From Streptomyces niveus (GTDB lineage Bacteria; Actinomycetota; Actinomycetes; Streptomycetales; Streptomycetaceae), in contig NZ_CP018047.1 in the NCBI RefSeq assembly GCF_002009175.1, forward strand, positions 3,534,001 through 3,598,000: a stretch of 64,000 nt of DNA, written 5' to 3'. The position numbers were made by a program, and so were the translations under genes. Below are positions 38,627 through 47,225 of this stretch, one piece after another (the first letter of the stretch is position 1; each line of letters starts with the position of its first letter). The notes under the pieces were generated by a model. It did not search any database and had not been told where the DNA came from. It saw only the letters and a program-made list of their open reading frames with translations.

Positions 38627-39801
38627 GCGGGGGTGGGTCCGTTCTCCGCCGTCCAGCCGATGGGGGCCCGGCCGTGCTGGCGGTGGTGATGGGGTTTGGT
38701 GCGGTCGTGGCACTGGTAGCCGAAGCCGTGCTGGAGGAAGTAGCGCGGCGGCTCGTCCAGTCCTTCCACGACGATGGCACGGTCGTTGACCTCCACCACA
38801 CCGGTCGCACCGAGTGCTCGGGCTTCGGCCGTGACGGTGACCGGATCCGGCTTGACCCATGCGGCCCGGCACCGTGCGATCTGGTCCTCGGGGCAGATGT
38901 CGCACAGTTCCCGGACACCGAAGTGACCGTTGTAGTCGGCTTCTCCGTGCGCGTACGCGACCCCGCAGCTCGTCTTGCGGAACAACGCCCCCCACGTGCC
39001 GTCCTGTTGGAAGGTGTCGAGGATCCGCTGCTCGGCGACCTCGGGCATGATCTTCCGCCGCGCCGTCTCGTCGTAGGGCATCGGCAGCCCGTGCGCCTTG
39101 TAGTAGGAGGCGATCTCCTCGCGGAAGAACAGTCCGGTGAAGACGGTCGCGTGCGCGTGCCGGGACAACTCCCGTGCCCGTTCGATGTCGGCCGTGGAGT
39201 CGTTGAGGCCGGGCACGATCGGACGCCAGTACAGGACGGTGCGGTAGCGCTCAGCGTGCTCGTACAGGGTGCGCAGGCTGCGCGCGGCGATGGTCGAGTC
39301 GACGGGTTCGATCGCGGGGTTGGCGATGTTGGAGTGGGTGACGAGGACGGTCAGGCGCAGGTGGGTGAAGCTGTTGAGGATCGCGCAGTCCTCGGGCGTC
39401 ACCCGCCACCGGGTGATGATCAGTACGTGGTTGGTCAGGCCCTGTTCGTCCAGTGCCCGCAGCACGTTGAACACGTGCGGCTTGACGACGGGGAGCATGG
39501 GGTCCGTGGCCCGGTTCAGGAGCTGGACGGGCGTCTTGTGCGGCCGGAAGTACGGGTGCCCCACGAGGCGGGCGGCGGCCTCCTCGTCCGACATGAGGCG
39601 CCGGGGAGCCTTCATCTCGAAGTTGTCGAAGAGGTGCCGGACGCAGTACCCGCACTCCAGCGGGCAGCCGACGATCCAGTTCAGCGACAGCCCCGACTTG
39701 CGGTACTCGATCACGTCGGCGAGTTCCGGCTTGAGTCCGCCGATCTTCTCGGTGGACAGGATGGGCAGAGCGCGGCGTAACGGGGCAGCGGGAGTGGTCA
39801 T
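38623..39801 (-). CDS. Radical SAM enzyme
   Basis: 392 residues. The 4Fe-4S/SAM motif is GCPLECGYCVRHLF (Cys46, Cys50, Cys53), followed by a SPASM-free TIM-barrel-like region (LLNRATDPMLPVVKPHVFNV, VLIITRWRVTPEDCAIL). The C-terminus has more Cys (KTSCGVAYAHGEADYNGHFG, ELCDICPEDQIARC), which may hold a second cluster, and ends with a His-rich tail. It resembles SplB-like/unclassified radical SAM proteins, which do difficult C-C or C-H chemistry on nucleotides or nucleic acids; substrate unknown. Both ends overlap neighbouring genes by 4 bases. Confidence 0.88.
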   Translation of the reverse strand: MTTPAAPLRRALPILSTEKIGGLKPELADVIEYRKSGLSLNWIVGCPLECGYCVRHLFDNFEMKAPRRLMSDEEAAARLVGHPYFRPHKTPVQLLNRATDPMLPVVKPHVFNVLRALDEQGLTNHVLIITRWRVTPEDCAILNSFTHLRLTVLVTHSNIANPAIEPVDSTIAARSLRTLYEHAERYRTVLYWRPIVPGLNDSTADIERARELSRHAHATVFTGLFFREEIASYYKAHGLPMPYDETARRKIMPEVAEQRILDTFQQDGTWGALFRKTSCGVAYAHGEADYNGHFGVRELCDICPEDQIARCRAAWVKPDPVTVTAEARALGATGVVEVNDRAIVVEGLDEPPRYFLQHGFGYQCHDRTKPHHHRQHGRAPIGWTAENGPTPA

Positions 39802-40409
39802 GTGGACCTCCAGTCGGGGGTGTGGCGGAGCGGGTGCTCGGCTGCCGCACGCTGGTGCGGCGGGCGGTGGTCCGGCGGGGTGAGCAGCCCCCGGCGGCGG
39901 GCGCCGTACCAGGTGCCGAAGTCACGGCGCGCGGCGTCGGGGTCGTCCGAGGTGTGCACGAGGTTGTTCACCAGCCGGCCGCCGGCGAGCGCCGCCTCCA
40001 GGCTGTCGCGGCCGAGGTCCCCGCGGATGGTCCCTTTGGCGGCCTGCGTGGGGTCGAAGTGACCGAGCAGGTCCCGCACCCTGCTGTGGATACCGGCGTC
40101 ACCGTGGGCGAGGGCGACGGTCACCGGCTTGTCCGCGTAGAGGACATCGAGCGCGGCGGGGATGTCGCGGCCGGTGAACCAGTCGGCGTCCACCAGCAGG
40201 TCCCAGTAGTGCACGTGTGCCTGCCATGCCCTCGCGGTCAGGTCGAGCCTGCCGAGGACAGTGACGCCGCACGCGGCGATCCGCTCAAGGACCTGGTCCG
40301 TGAGGCCGGTCTCCGCGCAGTCCGGCTTGCAGAGAATCACCGTCCACCGGTCCCAGTCGACGCCGTCGACCACACCGCCGCTCCACGACGGCCTCCCGGG
40401 CGACGTCAT
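39798..40409 (-). CDS. Nucleoside-diphosphate-kinase-like protein
   Basis: 203 residues from the ATG at 40409, overlapping the thymidylate-synthase-like stop. The NDK fold is visible: VILCKPDCAETGLTDQVLER (Lys28 in the KPD motif), KPVTVALAHGDAGIHSRVRD, AAKGTIRGDLGRDS, and NNLVHTSDDPDAARRDF with the catalytic His152 (N-x-x-H-x-S-D motif). It is diverged and longer than housekeeping NDK (about 140 residues), with insertions around VDADWFTGRD, so it likely works on a special NDP rather than general NTP balance. Confidence 0.8.
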   Translation of the reverse strand: MTSPGRPSWSGGVVDGVDWDRWTVILCKPDCAETGLTDQVLERIAACGVTVLGRLDLTARAWQAHVHYWDLLVDADWFTGRDIPAALDVLYADKPVTVALAHGDAGIHSRVRDLLGHFDPTQAAKGTIRGDLGRDSLEAALAGGRLVNNLVHTSDDPDAARRDFGTWYGARRRGLLTPPDHRPPHQRAAAEHPLRHTPDWRST

Positions 40410-41425
40410 GACCGCGCTCCCGTATCGGGCATGCGCTTGGGCCAGCGGTGACCCACCAGCCAGCGAAGGCCCGGATCGAGGGCGCCCAGCACGCTCTCCT
40501 CGACCGGGTCCGCCGGGCAGTGGCGGATCTGCCGGTGCACCTCGAACAGCAGCAGCACCTGCTGCCAGTACGGGTCGAAGCCCAGGGTCACGATCTCCAC
40601 CGGCGTCAACCGGCCCTGCCCCGTACGCAGCCGCTCCTCGTGCACGAGCAGCTCTGACACGGTCGAGAAGGACGTACCGGTCGGCATCTTCGGGAACGGG
40701 AACCGTCGCCGCGGCGTGCGCAGCTCGGCCTCCGAGATCACGCGCCTGATACGTGGGACATCCCGCTCGCCGACGTGAGCCGAGCCGATGTGATGGGTGT
40801 AGGTGCCCAGTTCGAGACCGAGCTGTACGGCGGCGAACTCCTGGATCATCGTGAAGGAGAACGTGTCGGACAGCAGCCCACGGTCGCAGTCGTTGGCCCG
40901 CATGTAGCAGACCATGTGGAGTCGGCCCTCGCGTACGAGAAGATGCAGCGCGACCACGCAGGACATGTCGGGGTTGTCGGCCACGGCCAGCTCGTCGGCG
41001 GTGAAGATCGGCAGCAGGCCGCGCTTGCTGTCCTGCTCCGTACGCAGCAGCTCCAGGACCCGGTCGAACGGTGACGTGCCAACCGTGGCCGGGTTGAACA
41101 TGCGCGAGCCGTACGCGGAGCCGCCCATCGTCCGGCCGTCACGCGAGAACTGCCGGACATGCGGCGCGTAGTACGCCAGCATCTCCACGTCGTTGCGGCC
41201 GGCGAGGTACCACAGGGCCTCGGCGAAGTGCCAGACCGGATTGACCTTCCGCTCGGCCAGATACGGAAGACGGGCACGCGGGTCGGCGATCTGAAAACTG
41301 AGCCCGATGCGCTCACGGGCGGCGTTCCCACGTGGCGCGTTCCGGTACTCGGACCCATCAACGAGGTGGCCGAGCACATCCAGGTACGCGTGCTCAAAGT
41401 CCGGATAGACAGGCGGAGTTAACAC
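40406..41425 (-). CDS. Thymidylate-synthase-family (pyrimidine methyl/hydroxymethyltransferase-like) protein
   Basis: 339 residues from the ATG at 41425. Motifs of the ThyA family: EYRNAPRGNAARERIGLSFQ, NPVWHFAEALWYLAGRNDVE, PDMSCVVALHLLVREGRLHM with the nucleophile candidate Cys156, YMRANDCDRGLLSDTFSFTM and THHIGSAHVGERD. The latter motifs fit the branch of (d)NMP hydroxymethylases and related phage or antibiotic enzymes. At the position where ThyA has the uracil-selecting Asn I see Asp187/Phe189, so dUMP is not an obvious substrate. First enzyme gene of a coupled series TS-NDK-radical SAM-DnaQ-kinase. Confidence 0.85.
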   Translation of the reverse strand: MLTPPVYPDFEHAYLDVLGHLVDGSEYRNAPRGNAARERIGLSFQIADPRARLPYLAERKVNPVWHFAEALWYLAGRNDVEMLAYYAPHVRQFSRDGRTMGGSAYGSRMFNPATVGTSPFDRVLELLRTEQDSKRGLLPIFTADELAVADNPDMSCVVALHLLVREGRLHMVCYMRANDCDRGLLSDTFSFTMIQEFAAVQLGLELGTYTHHIGSAHVGERDVPRIRRVISEAELRTPRRRFPFPKMPTGTSFSTVSELLVHEERLRTGQGRLTPVEIVTLGFDPYWQQVLLLFEVHRQIRHCPADPVEESVLGALDPGLRWLVGHRWPKRMPDTGARS

Positions 41426-41458
41426 TGGTTCCTCCTTTATGTGCGTGGTCGGGACCGT

Positions 41459-41758
41459 TCATCCACCGATCGCGGTGACAGTGATGAGGGCGAGGACGAA
41501 TGCCATGACGCTGAGGTAGGTGTAGAGGCCGTGGACCAGCACGGGGTGGTCGCGGCGCATCGCCTCCAGCGCGGCGAAGCCGGTCTTGCCGCTGGACCGC
41601 GCCCGGAAGCCGAGGAGGGAGATCTCCAGGGACGACACACTGATCGGCCCACCGGAGCCGAGGTGTTCGTCGGCGGCGATGAGCGAGTCGATGAGGGTGT
41701 GCGGCTGGTAGTCCTTGCGGGCGGTGCCGCAGTCGCGGGGGCATCGGAATGCAGACAT
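41459..41758 (-). CDS. Small membrane protein with N-terminal Cys pair
   Basis: 99 residues from the ATG at 41758. The N-terminus MSAFRCPRDCGTARKDYQPH may bind zinc; PISVSSLEISLLGFRARSSG is amphipathic; the C-terminus LSVMAFVLALITVTAIGG is a membrane helix. 33 bp ahead of the thymidylate-synthase-like gene in the same operon. Function unknown. Confidence 0.6.
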   Translation of the reverse strand: MSAFRCPRDCGTARKDYQPHTLIDSLIAADEHLGSGGPISVSSLEISLLGFRARSSGKTGFAALEAMRRDHPVLVHGLYTYLSVMAFVLALITVTAIGG

Positions 41759-41897
41759 GGGTGCGTAGCTCTCTCAGATGGGGTAGTCCCGCCAGCGGGC
41801 GGCGGGTGATCAGCCGGGCGGTGCTCCAGGCCGCGGCCTTCTGCGCGGTGAGCTGGTCGATACCGAGGGCGACGCCTGCGAGCGTCAACCGCATCAC
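41759..41897 (-). other. Possible short or frame-shifted gene fragment
   Basis: ATG at 41897 overlaps the stop of the preceding gene (ATGA). The frame reads MMRLTLAGVALGIDQLTAQK then AAAWSTARLITRRPLAG with strong G/C-ending codons, then runs without a stop into the well-supported gene at 41,758, where codon bias is lost. It may be a real short gene whose 3' end was altered, or an unusually long overlap. Confidence 0.3.
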
Positions 41898-43003
41898 GGG
41901 TGCGACGAGATCCAGATCGGCGGGATGCGGGTCTCTTCGACAGGGAACGGGGGTTCCTCCTGCTCTGCGCGGACAGATTCGGCCGCGATCCTCCCGGCGA
42001 GCCGCAGGCCCTGCTCGACCGTCAGGTGGATACTCAGCTCGTCCTGCTCATGCGCGCAGCCGGGCTCGGCCAGCACGCGAACACCCCGACCCAGGGCCCC
42101 GGTCAGCAGCAGCCGCATCCGGGCGGCCAGCTTGCGCATCCCCCTGGGCCGGTGGAGCTTCAGACCCTCGCCGATGTCCCCGGCCCCCAGCAGCGCGCCC
42201 AGCCGGACAGCTGCTCCGAGGGCCTCTGAGTCACGGAGAGCCAGAACCAGCGATCCCGAATCCGGGAGCGACAACTGCGGATGAAGCCGGTGGGGGGCGA
42301 GCGCGTCGCCCAGCCGCTCGCACACCGACTCCGCGTACATGAAGGGCCTCAACAGCCGCTCCACCAACTGATCCACGGTCCGCTCGTTGCGCAGCGAGAT
42401 CACCAGGTAGACGTCCCTGTAGTCGACGGTCGCGTCGATTCCCGTCGCCTCCAGCCACGCGGCGGCTGCTTCCGTCGTCAGGGCGAACGGCAGCCGTCTG
42501 CTGCCGATCAGCCGCAGCTCCAGGAAGTCGCCTTCATCATCGCGACGTCGGTTCACGGCCCCCGTGACGCCGGCGGATTCCACGGCGTCGGCGAGCACCC
42601 CCCTCAGTGAAGAGAAGTCGGATTCGTTGGTTGTCACCGCGAGTTGCCTTTCGAGAGTGAGCGGATAAGTGGAGCCCGCGTCCCGGCCGCGCGACGGGGT
42701 TTCAGCGCGGCCGGGGGCGGGAGTCTGGTCCGGCAGAGGCCCGTGGCGGGGCGCATAGGCGCCAGGCTCCGGGACGCCGAAGATCCGCTCGTACAAGGCG
42801 GACTCGGCGTCCGGGGTGGCGTTCTCGGCGAGCACCCCGAGGAGTACCGCGTGCCGGAGGCGGTCCCTGCGCCGACGACGCGGGGACAGCGCCCGCAACA
42901 CCCCGACACGGGTCTCGTCGTACGCCACGACGACGAGATCCCGAGCGTGCGACGTCCGGCGCCGCCAGGCGCTCCCCTTCTTCACGTTCCGTCGTGCGCG
43001 CAT
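41894..43003 (-). CDS. Hypothetical protein, two-part
   Basis: 369 residues from the ATG at 43003 (AGGAG 6 bases upstream). The first ~120 residues are basic and helical (DLVVVAYDETRVGVLRALSP, LLGVLAENATPDAESALYER); a Pro/Arg-rich linker leads to the rest, a mixed alpha/beta region with DFLELRLIGSRRLPFALTTE and VYLVISLRNERTVDQLVERL. An internal GTG at 42637 with an acceptable ribosome site could produce the C-terminal part (247 residues) separately. No family recognised. It is in the operon upstream of the nucleotide enzymes. Confidence 0.6.
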   Translation of the reverse strand: MRARRNVKKGSAWRRRTSHARDLVVVAYDETRVGVLRALSPRRRRRDRLRHAVLLGVLAENATPDAESALYERIFGVPEPGAYAPRHGPLPDQTPAPGRAETPSRGRDAGSTYPLTLERQLAVTTNESDFSSLRGVLADAVESAGVTGAVNRRRDDEGDFLELRLIGSRRLPFALTTEAAAAWLEATGIDATVDYRDVYLVISLRNERTVDQLVERLLRPFMYAESVCERLGDALAPHRLHPQLSLPDSGSLVLALRDSEALGAAVRLGALLGAGDIGEGLKLHRPRGMRKLAARMRLLLTGALGRGVRVLAEPGCAHEQDELSIHLTVEQGLRLAGRIAAESVRAEQEEPPFPVEETRIPPIWISSHP

Positions 43004-43181
43004 CCTTGCTCCTGCCGGCTGGTGGTGGGTGCGACCCTGACCCGATTCGGTCGCCATGGGGGTGAGGCCCGTCCGGCTGCCGACCGTCCCCGCCGAGGGG
43101 CCAGCCGGACGGACCTCTGATCCGGCCCCGCCCGACCGCGCGATGCCCTTCCTGCACCAGCGCGGCGGACGAGGCCGGGGC

Positions 43182-43376
43182 CTATGGGGTACGCCGCAGA
43201 GCGGGGCCGGCGTGATGGGGGTGAGAGCGCAGTTCGGCGTTGCAGTCCTCGACAGTCGGGACGCCGCCCTGGCGCCGGGCGGCCTCGCGCTGCCCCGCCA
43301 GTGCCGCGCACACGTCGCATCCCTCGACGGCCACGGGCTCAAAAACCGCAGTGCTGGGTCCCTGTATCGCCCTCAC
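43182..43376 (-). CDS. Small Cys-containing protein
   Basis: 64 residues from the GTG at 43376, which overlaps the preceding stop. VEGCDVCAALAGQREAARRQ then GGVPTVEDCNAELRSHPH recalls small proteins often found in Streptomyces integrative elements (C-x2-C plus Arg-rich helix). Likely zinc-binding or DNA-associated; function unknown. Confidence 0.6.
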   Translation of the reverse strand: MRAIQGPSTAVFEPVAVEGCDVCAALAGQREAARRQGGVPTVEDCNAELRSHPHHAGPALRRTP

Positions 43377-43549
43377 GTCAGCCGCCGCAAGCAGGTCTCG
43401 ACGTGCGCGAGCAACGACCGGTCGACCGGGGCGTAGACACGGGGTACGGACTCAGGTACGAGCCTCCAGAAGCCGCCCTGGTGGATGGTCTCTTCGAGCT
43501 CGACCAGCCGCTCGTCTCGGATCGGCTGTGCTGCTGTGGGTGCGGCCAT
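43373..43549 (-). CDS. Small hypothetical protein (58 residues)
   Basis: ATG at 43549: MAAPTAAQPIRDERLVELEE, then TIHQGGFWRLVPESVPRVYA and a helical end, stopping at 43,373 inside the start of the next gene (GTGA overlap). G/C-ending codons and the coupling on the 3' side support a real gene. Family unknown. Confidence 0.55.
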   Translation of the reverse strand: MAAPTAAQPIRDERLVELEETIHQGGFWRLVPESVPRVYAPVDRSLLAHVETCLRRLT

Positions 43550-43572
43550 GGTGGCGCCTTTCGACAGCTAGG

Positions 43573-43770
43573 TCACTGGGTGAGGTCGTGCACGGCCAAG
43601 AGGAAGAACAGCAGGCCGATGAACGCGAGGAAGCCGAAGCAGCTCGGTATCGACAGGGTGTAGAGACACCCCTTGCCGTCGCCCTGGGGCGGCGCGGCAG
43701 ACAGAGGGGCGGCCGACGGAGTCACGAGCTTCGGTGGTAGCGCTGAACTTGCGGGGAGTGGTGGGTTCAT
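43573..43770 (-). CDS. Small membrane protein
   Basis: 65 residues from the ATG at 43770. Pro/Ala-rich N-terminal half, then one hydrophobic helix CFGFLAFIGLLFFLLAVHDL at the C-terminus: a tail-anchored topology. In the same operon; ribosome site weak. Function unknown. Confidence 0.55.
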   Translation of the reverse strand: MNPPLPASSALPPKLVTPSAAPLSAAPPQGDGKGCLYTLSIPSCFGFLAFIGLLFFLLAVHDLTQ

Positions 43771-43778
43771 GCCGTCAC

Positions 43779-44060
43779 TCAGGTGGTTCGAGGCGGGGCG
43801 CCCGTCTGGTTGGCGTAGGGGTTGCCGGGCGCCGGCGTCACACGCAGGAACGACGTTGTGATCGCCCGGTAGCCGCGATGCTCAGGGGTGCGGCCGGTAT
43901 GTCCGAGCGCCCATTCCTCCGGGGTCGTCCGCTCCTCCGCCGAATCGGACACCTCGCCGCACGTCGTGCACTCGATCTCGTGCACAGGTCCGGACGCACC
44001 CGGCTCGGTGTCGGTGCCAAGCGTCCAGTCAGCGAATCTGATCACGGAACGCAAGATCAT
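43779..44060 (-). CDS. DUF7848-like small protein
   Basis: 93 residues from the ATG at 44060, or a TTG at 44054 which is better spaced from the GGAGG. SVIRFADWTLGTDTEPGASG, then HEIECTTCGEVSDSAEE and WALGHTGRTPEHRGYRAITT fit the small CxxC-containing proteins (DUF7848 type) of Streptomyces mobile elements. First gene of the long minus-strand operon, divergent from the XRE/TPR regulator; the 184-bp gap carries both promoters. Confidence 0.65.
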   Translation of the reverse strand: MILRSVIRFADWTLGTDTEPGASGPVHEIECTTCGEVSDSAEERTTPEEWALGHTGRTPEHRGYRAITTSFLRVTPAPGNPYANQTGAPPRTT

Positions 44061-44244
44061 CACCTCCTCTGGGTCGGCCAACGGCCGCTTCGGTCGCAGG
44101 CCCCTCGATACGAGCCAACTCCCCGATCGCAGGCGCCGCCGGACGTCCGACCGGACTCTTCGCCGGACTTTTCAGCGCGACCGGACTTTCCGCGTGCCGC
44201 GAAACCGCTACCGTCGATGCGGATCGGATCACCGGAGGTAACGG

Positions 44245-45549
44245 GTGGAGACGCTGACGCCGTTCGAGCAGGCATGTATCGAGCATGGATGGGCGAGCCC
44301 GGCAGCGTTCTTAAGGGACTTCCATGCAACGGCCGAAGTCCTCGGCGTGGCAGTGTCTGTGACTGACCGTCAATTCCGTCGCTGGCGAGGGCCCCGGCCG
44401 CCGATGCCAAGGGCGCGTGCTTGGAGAGTTCTTCACGCGATGTTCGGGGTGAGCCCGAACCTGCTCGGTTTTCCTGGTCCTCCGCCAGGTGCCACCGTGG
44501 TGGATGAACCATTTCCCGCACAGAGAGGTACGCCTGCCGTGGATCGACGTGCGTTCCTTGCTGATTCTCTTGGCGCGGCCACCGCGGTACGTCTGCCTGC
44601 GTCCGCCCAGTCGCTTACACCGCCCGGGAAGTCCGGCGCCATCGGAACCGCGCACCTCCTGGAGCTGCGCGAGGGCCTGCGCTCTCTCTTCCAGCTCGAC
44701 GACGCGTACGGCGGGGACGAGGTCCGGGCACTCGCAGTCCGGCACCTGCGCCGGGTCCGCCGCATCATCAACACCAGCGAGTATCCGGACGCAATCAGTC
44801 GCCAACTGCAGCTCCTAGTCGGGGAGTCTGCCGTGCACTGCGGCTGGCTGGCCTACGACGCCGACGACCAGGACACGGCCCGCCGGTACTGGGGCGAGGC
44901 CCTGACGACCGCGACGATGCTGAGGGACCTCAACCTGGAAATCATGATCTTCTGCGCAATGAGCTTGCAGGCTTGCCACGAGGACCGGCCGCGCGACGGC
45001 CTCGACCTCGCCAGAGCCGCGCAGACACGCGCCGCCCGACTCGGATCACCGGTACTCCGATCGCTCATCGCCGCCAGAGAAGCACGCGCCCTGTCGCTTC
45101 TCGGCGAGGGCAAATCGGCCACCCAACGACTCTCCGAGGCGATGCGCCTTGTGGACCGGGCAGACGGGCGACCCCCGCCGGAGTGGACCGCTTTCCACGG
45201 GCACGCGGAACTGGACTTCACCCAGGGGCTGCTCTACACGGAACTCGGCCACCACCACTCCGCAGTGCAATTTCTACGGGCCGCGCTCGCCCACCAAGAC
45301 CGCACTTACGGTCGCAACCGAGCCCTCTACCGGCTCACTCTGGCTCGCAGCCTGGTCAAGGCCGGTGAGATCGACGAAGGCGCGGCGCACGCTGTGGGCA
45401 GCCTGGAACATCTGGAGGAAGTCGAGTCCGGCCGCGTCACGAAAAGGCTGGGCGAGGTGACCGACCTGCTTCGCCACCGCGATGCCAAGACAGCCCGCCG
45501 GGCCGTGGACGAGCTGACGGAGTACACCCGCACGAGGGGAGCGGCATGA
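44245..45549 (+). CDS. XRE/TPR-type regulatory protein
   Basis: 434 residues from the GTG at 44245 with GGAGG 8 bases upstream. N-terminal HTH-like region (SPAAFLRDFHATAEVLGVAV, then SVTDRQFRRWRG), then a TPR-like helical repeat region (LGESAVHCGWLAYDADDQDT... HSAVQFLRAALAHQDRTYGR) to the end. This two-part organisation is typical of Streptomyces regulators that sense a ligand or partner through TPRs. It is divergent from the nucleotide-enzyme operon, its probable target. The last ~45 codons are duplicated at 59,823-59,963. The stop overlaps the GNAT start. Confidence 0.78.
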   Translation: METLTPFEQACIEHGWASPAAFLRDFHATAEVLGVAVSVTDRQFRRWRGPRPPMPRARAWRVLHAMFGVSPNLLGFPGPPPGATVVDEPFPAQRGTPAVDRRAFLADSLGAATAVRLPASAQSLTPPGKSGAIGTAHLLELREGLRSLFQLDDAYGGDEVRALAVRHLRRVRRIINTSEYPDAISRQLQLLVGESAVHCGWLAYDADDQDTARRYWGEALTTATMLRDLNLEIMIFCAMSLQACHEDRPRDGLDLARAAQTRAARLGSPVLRSLIAAREARALSLLGEGKSATQRLSEAMRLVDRADGRPPPEWTAFHGHAELDFTQGLLYTELGHHHSAVQFLRAALAHQDRTYGRNRALYRLTLARSLVKAGEIDEGAAHAVGSLEHLEEVESGRVTKRLGEVTDLLRHRDAKTARRAVDELTEYTRTRGAA

Positions 45550-46145
45550 CACCGGCCGGCGATCTGAACTACCACCTGTACGAGAGCGGGGCAGCCGTCG
45601 CCGCGCTCGACGCGTTCCTGGCGGCGTACGAGGAGGTGTACGCCGAACCTCCCTACAACGCGGGCCCGAGCGACGTCGCCGAGTTCATCGAGCACTACCA
45701 GATACACGTCCAGCGGGACCGCATGCGCCTGATCATCGCCCGCGACGGGGACGAGACCGCCGGCTTCATCTACGGCTACCTGCTGCCTGCTTACACCTCG
45801 TGGTGGAACAACGTGCTCACCCCGCTCAGCAAGGACTTCACGCACGAGGACGGGACACGCACCTGGGCCATCATCCAACTCGCCGTACGTAAGCCGTGGC
45901 GTCGGCAGGGTGTCGCTGCCCGTCTCCACGCGGAGCTGATACACGGCCTGGACGTGGAGCGCGTCACCCTCACGGTCCGGCCCGAGCCCGAAGCCGAGGC
46001 CGCCCATGCGGCGTACGCGAAGTGGGGGTACCGCGAAGTCGGCACTTCCCACCCGTGGGAAGAGGCGCCGTTCTACACCGCGATGGTGCTCCCCCTCAAA
46101 GCTCCTGCTGCCGAGCACACGCCCGCCCCGCGCCGGGAGCTTTAG
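45546..46145 (+). CDS. GNAT-family acetyltransferase
   Basis: 199 residues, start overlapping the regulator stop (ATGA). GNAT motif A: WAIIQLAVRKPWRRQGVAAR (Q/R-x-x-G-x-A), then VTLTVRPEPEAEAAHAAYAK and WGYREVGTSHPW. The first 60 residues resemble those of Streptomyces GNATs that act on small molecules. Coupled to the regulator, suggesting the two function together. Substrate unknown. Confidence 0.85.
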   Translation: MTPAGDLNYHLYESGAAVAALDAFLAAYEEVYAEPPYNAGPSDVAEFIEHYQIHVQRDRMRLIIARDGDETAGFIYGYLLPAYTSWWNNVLTPLSKDFTHEDGTRTWAIIQLAVRKPWRRQGVAARLHAELIHGLDVERVTLTVRPEPEAEAAHAAYAKWGYREVGTSHPWEEAPFYTAMVLPLKAPAAEHTPAPRREL

Positions 46146-46482
46146 AGCACGCTCGCGGGATTGAGGAGCGCGCACTCGTCACTGCGACCCGGCGGAGGAC
46201 TCCGCCGTGTGACGTCGTGGCCGGCTGGAGGGACTTTGGTCGGGGTTGAGATCGGACATGATCGGGAGGCCGTACGCCGGCCCCGCAACTCGGGCTGGCT
46301 GTCCCCCTGCCCAGAGTTTGATCGAGTAGCCGGAACAACGGCATCGTGGTCTCGGCCGAACGCGTACGAGACGCCCTCGTCCGCGGTCCACTCGCGATGC
46401 CGCCGTAGCGCGGGACCTGAGCATGGAGATCGCCATGTTCCAGCCTGTGCGACCAACGCTTCTCGCTAGGAGGCCACGAGTA
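46146..46482. other. Intergenic region
   Basis: Nothing convincing: frames across it have poor codon bias. It may hold a promoter for the second GNAT gene, and codon-biased fragments near 46,380-46,430 could be decayed sequence. Confidence 0.4.
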
Positions 46483-47049
46483 ATGTCACCTGGCATGTAT
46501 CCGGTCAGCCGCCACGTTCAACGCCTGGAACTCCGCGAGTTCACCACCGCCGACGCGGACGCCGTCTTCGCGATCTACGGAAGCCGTGAAGCGACAGAGC
46601 ACCTGTCGTTCGAGCCGCGCTCTCGCGACGAGGTCGGCCAGATCCTTGAACGCTCCATCGCATCGGCTACCGCGGAGCCGCGCACCGAGTACGCCCTGGC
46701 CGTCGTCGAGCGCGACGGCGGCGAACTGATCGGATTCGCACGCCTCGCAACCGACCCCCACCAACAGCGCGCCGCCACCATCGGCTTCGCGCTGCGCCCC
46801 GACCGGTGGGGCGTCGGCTACGGCGTAGAGACCGTGCGCCTCCTCCTCGGCCTCGGATTCAATGACCTGAACCTCCACCGCATTTGGGGCGCACGCTCAC
46901 CGCTTAATGCCGCCTCCGCGAAGACCATGCTCACCGCAGGGATGAGTGAGGACTACACGATCCGCGAACACATCCAGAAGAACGGTGTTTGGCGCGACTC
47001 CGTCGTACATACGATCCTCGAACGCGAGTGGCCAGAGGAACCTTCTTGA
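46483..47049 (+). CDS. GNAT-family acetyltransferase (RimJ/RimL-like)
   Basis: 188 residues from the ATG at 46483 (AGGAGG 9-10 bases upstream). LELREFTTADADAVFAIYGS, then RAATIGFALRPDRWGVGYGV and VRLLLGLGFNDLNLHRIWGA are standard for RimJ/RimL-type GNATs (Acetyltransf_3), which acetylate N-termini of ribosomal proteins or small molecules. Likely cargo, next to the HD protein. Confidence 0.88.
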   Translation: MSPGMYPVSRHVQRLELREFTTADADAVFAIYGSREATEHLSFEPRSRDEVGQILERSIASATAEPRTEYALAVVERDGGELIGFARLATDPHQQRAATIGFALRPDRWGVGYGVETVRLLLGLGFNDLNLHRIWGARSPLNAASAKTMLTAGMSEDYTIREHIQKNGVWRDSVVHTILEREWPEEPS

Positions 47050-47225
47050 TCAAGCCCACTCCATTCGTGAATGAGAAGTGCCAAGCAGGGCGAGGTGGGC
47101 GGAAGCCGAGGTGGACGTGTTCCTCCTCGATCGAGGCCCGATCTCCTCACAGCAAGGTAGAAACTGACGGCCGAGCATCATGCTTCAGGTGAGAACCGCA
47201 CGTGACAGACCGGAGGGCACACCAC

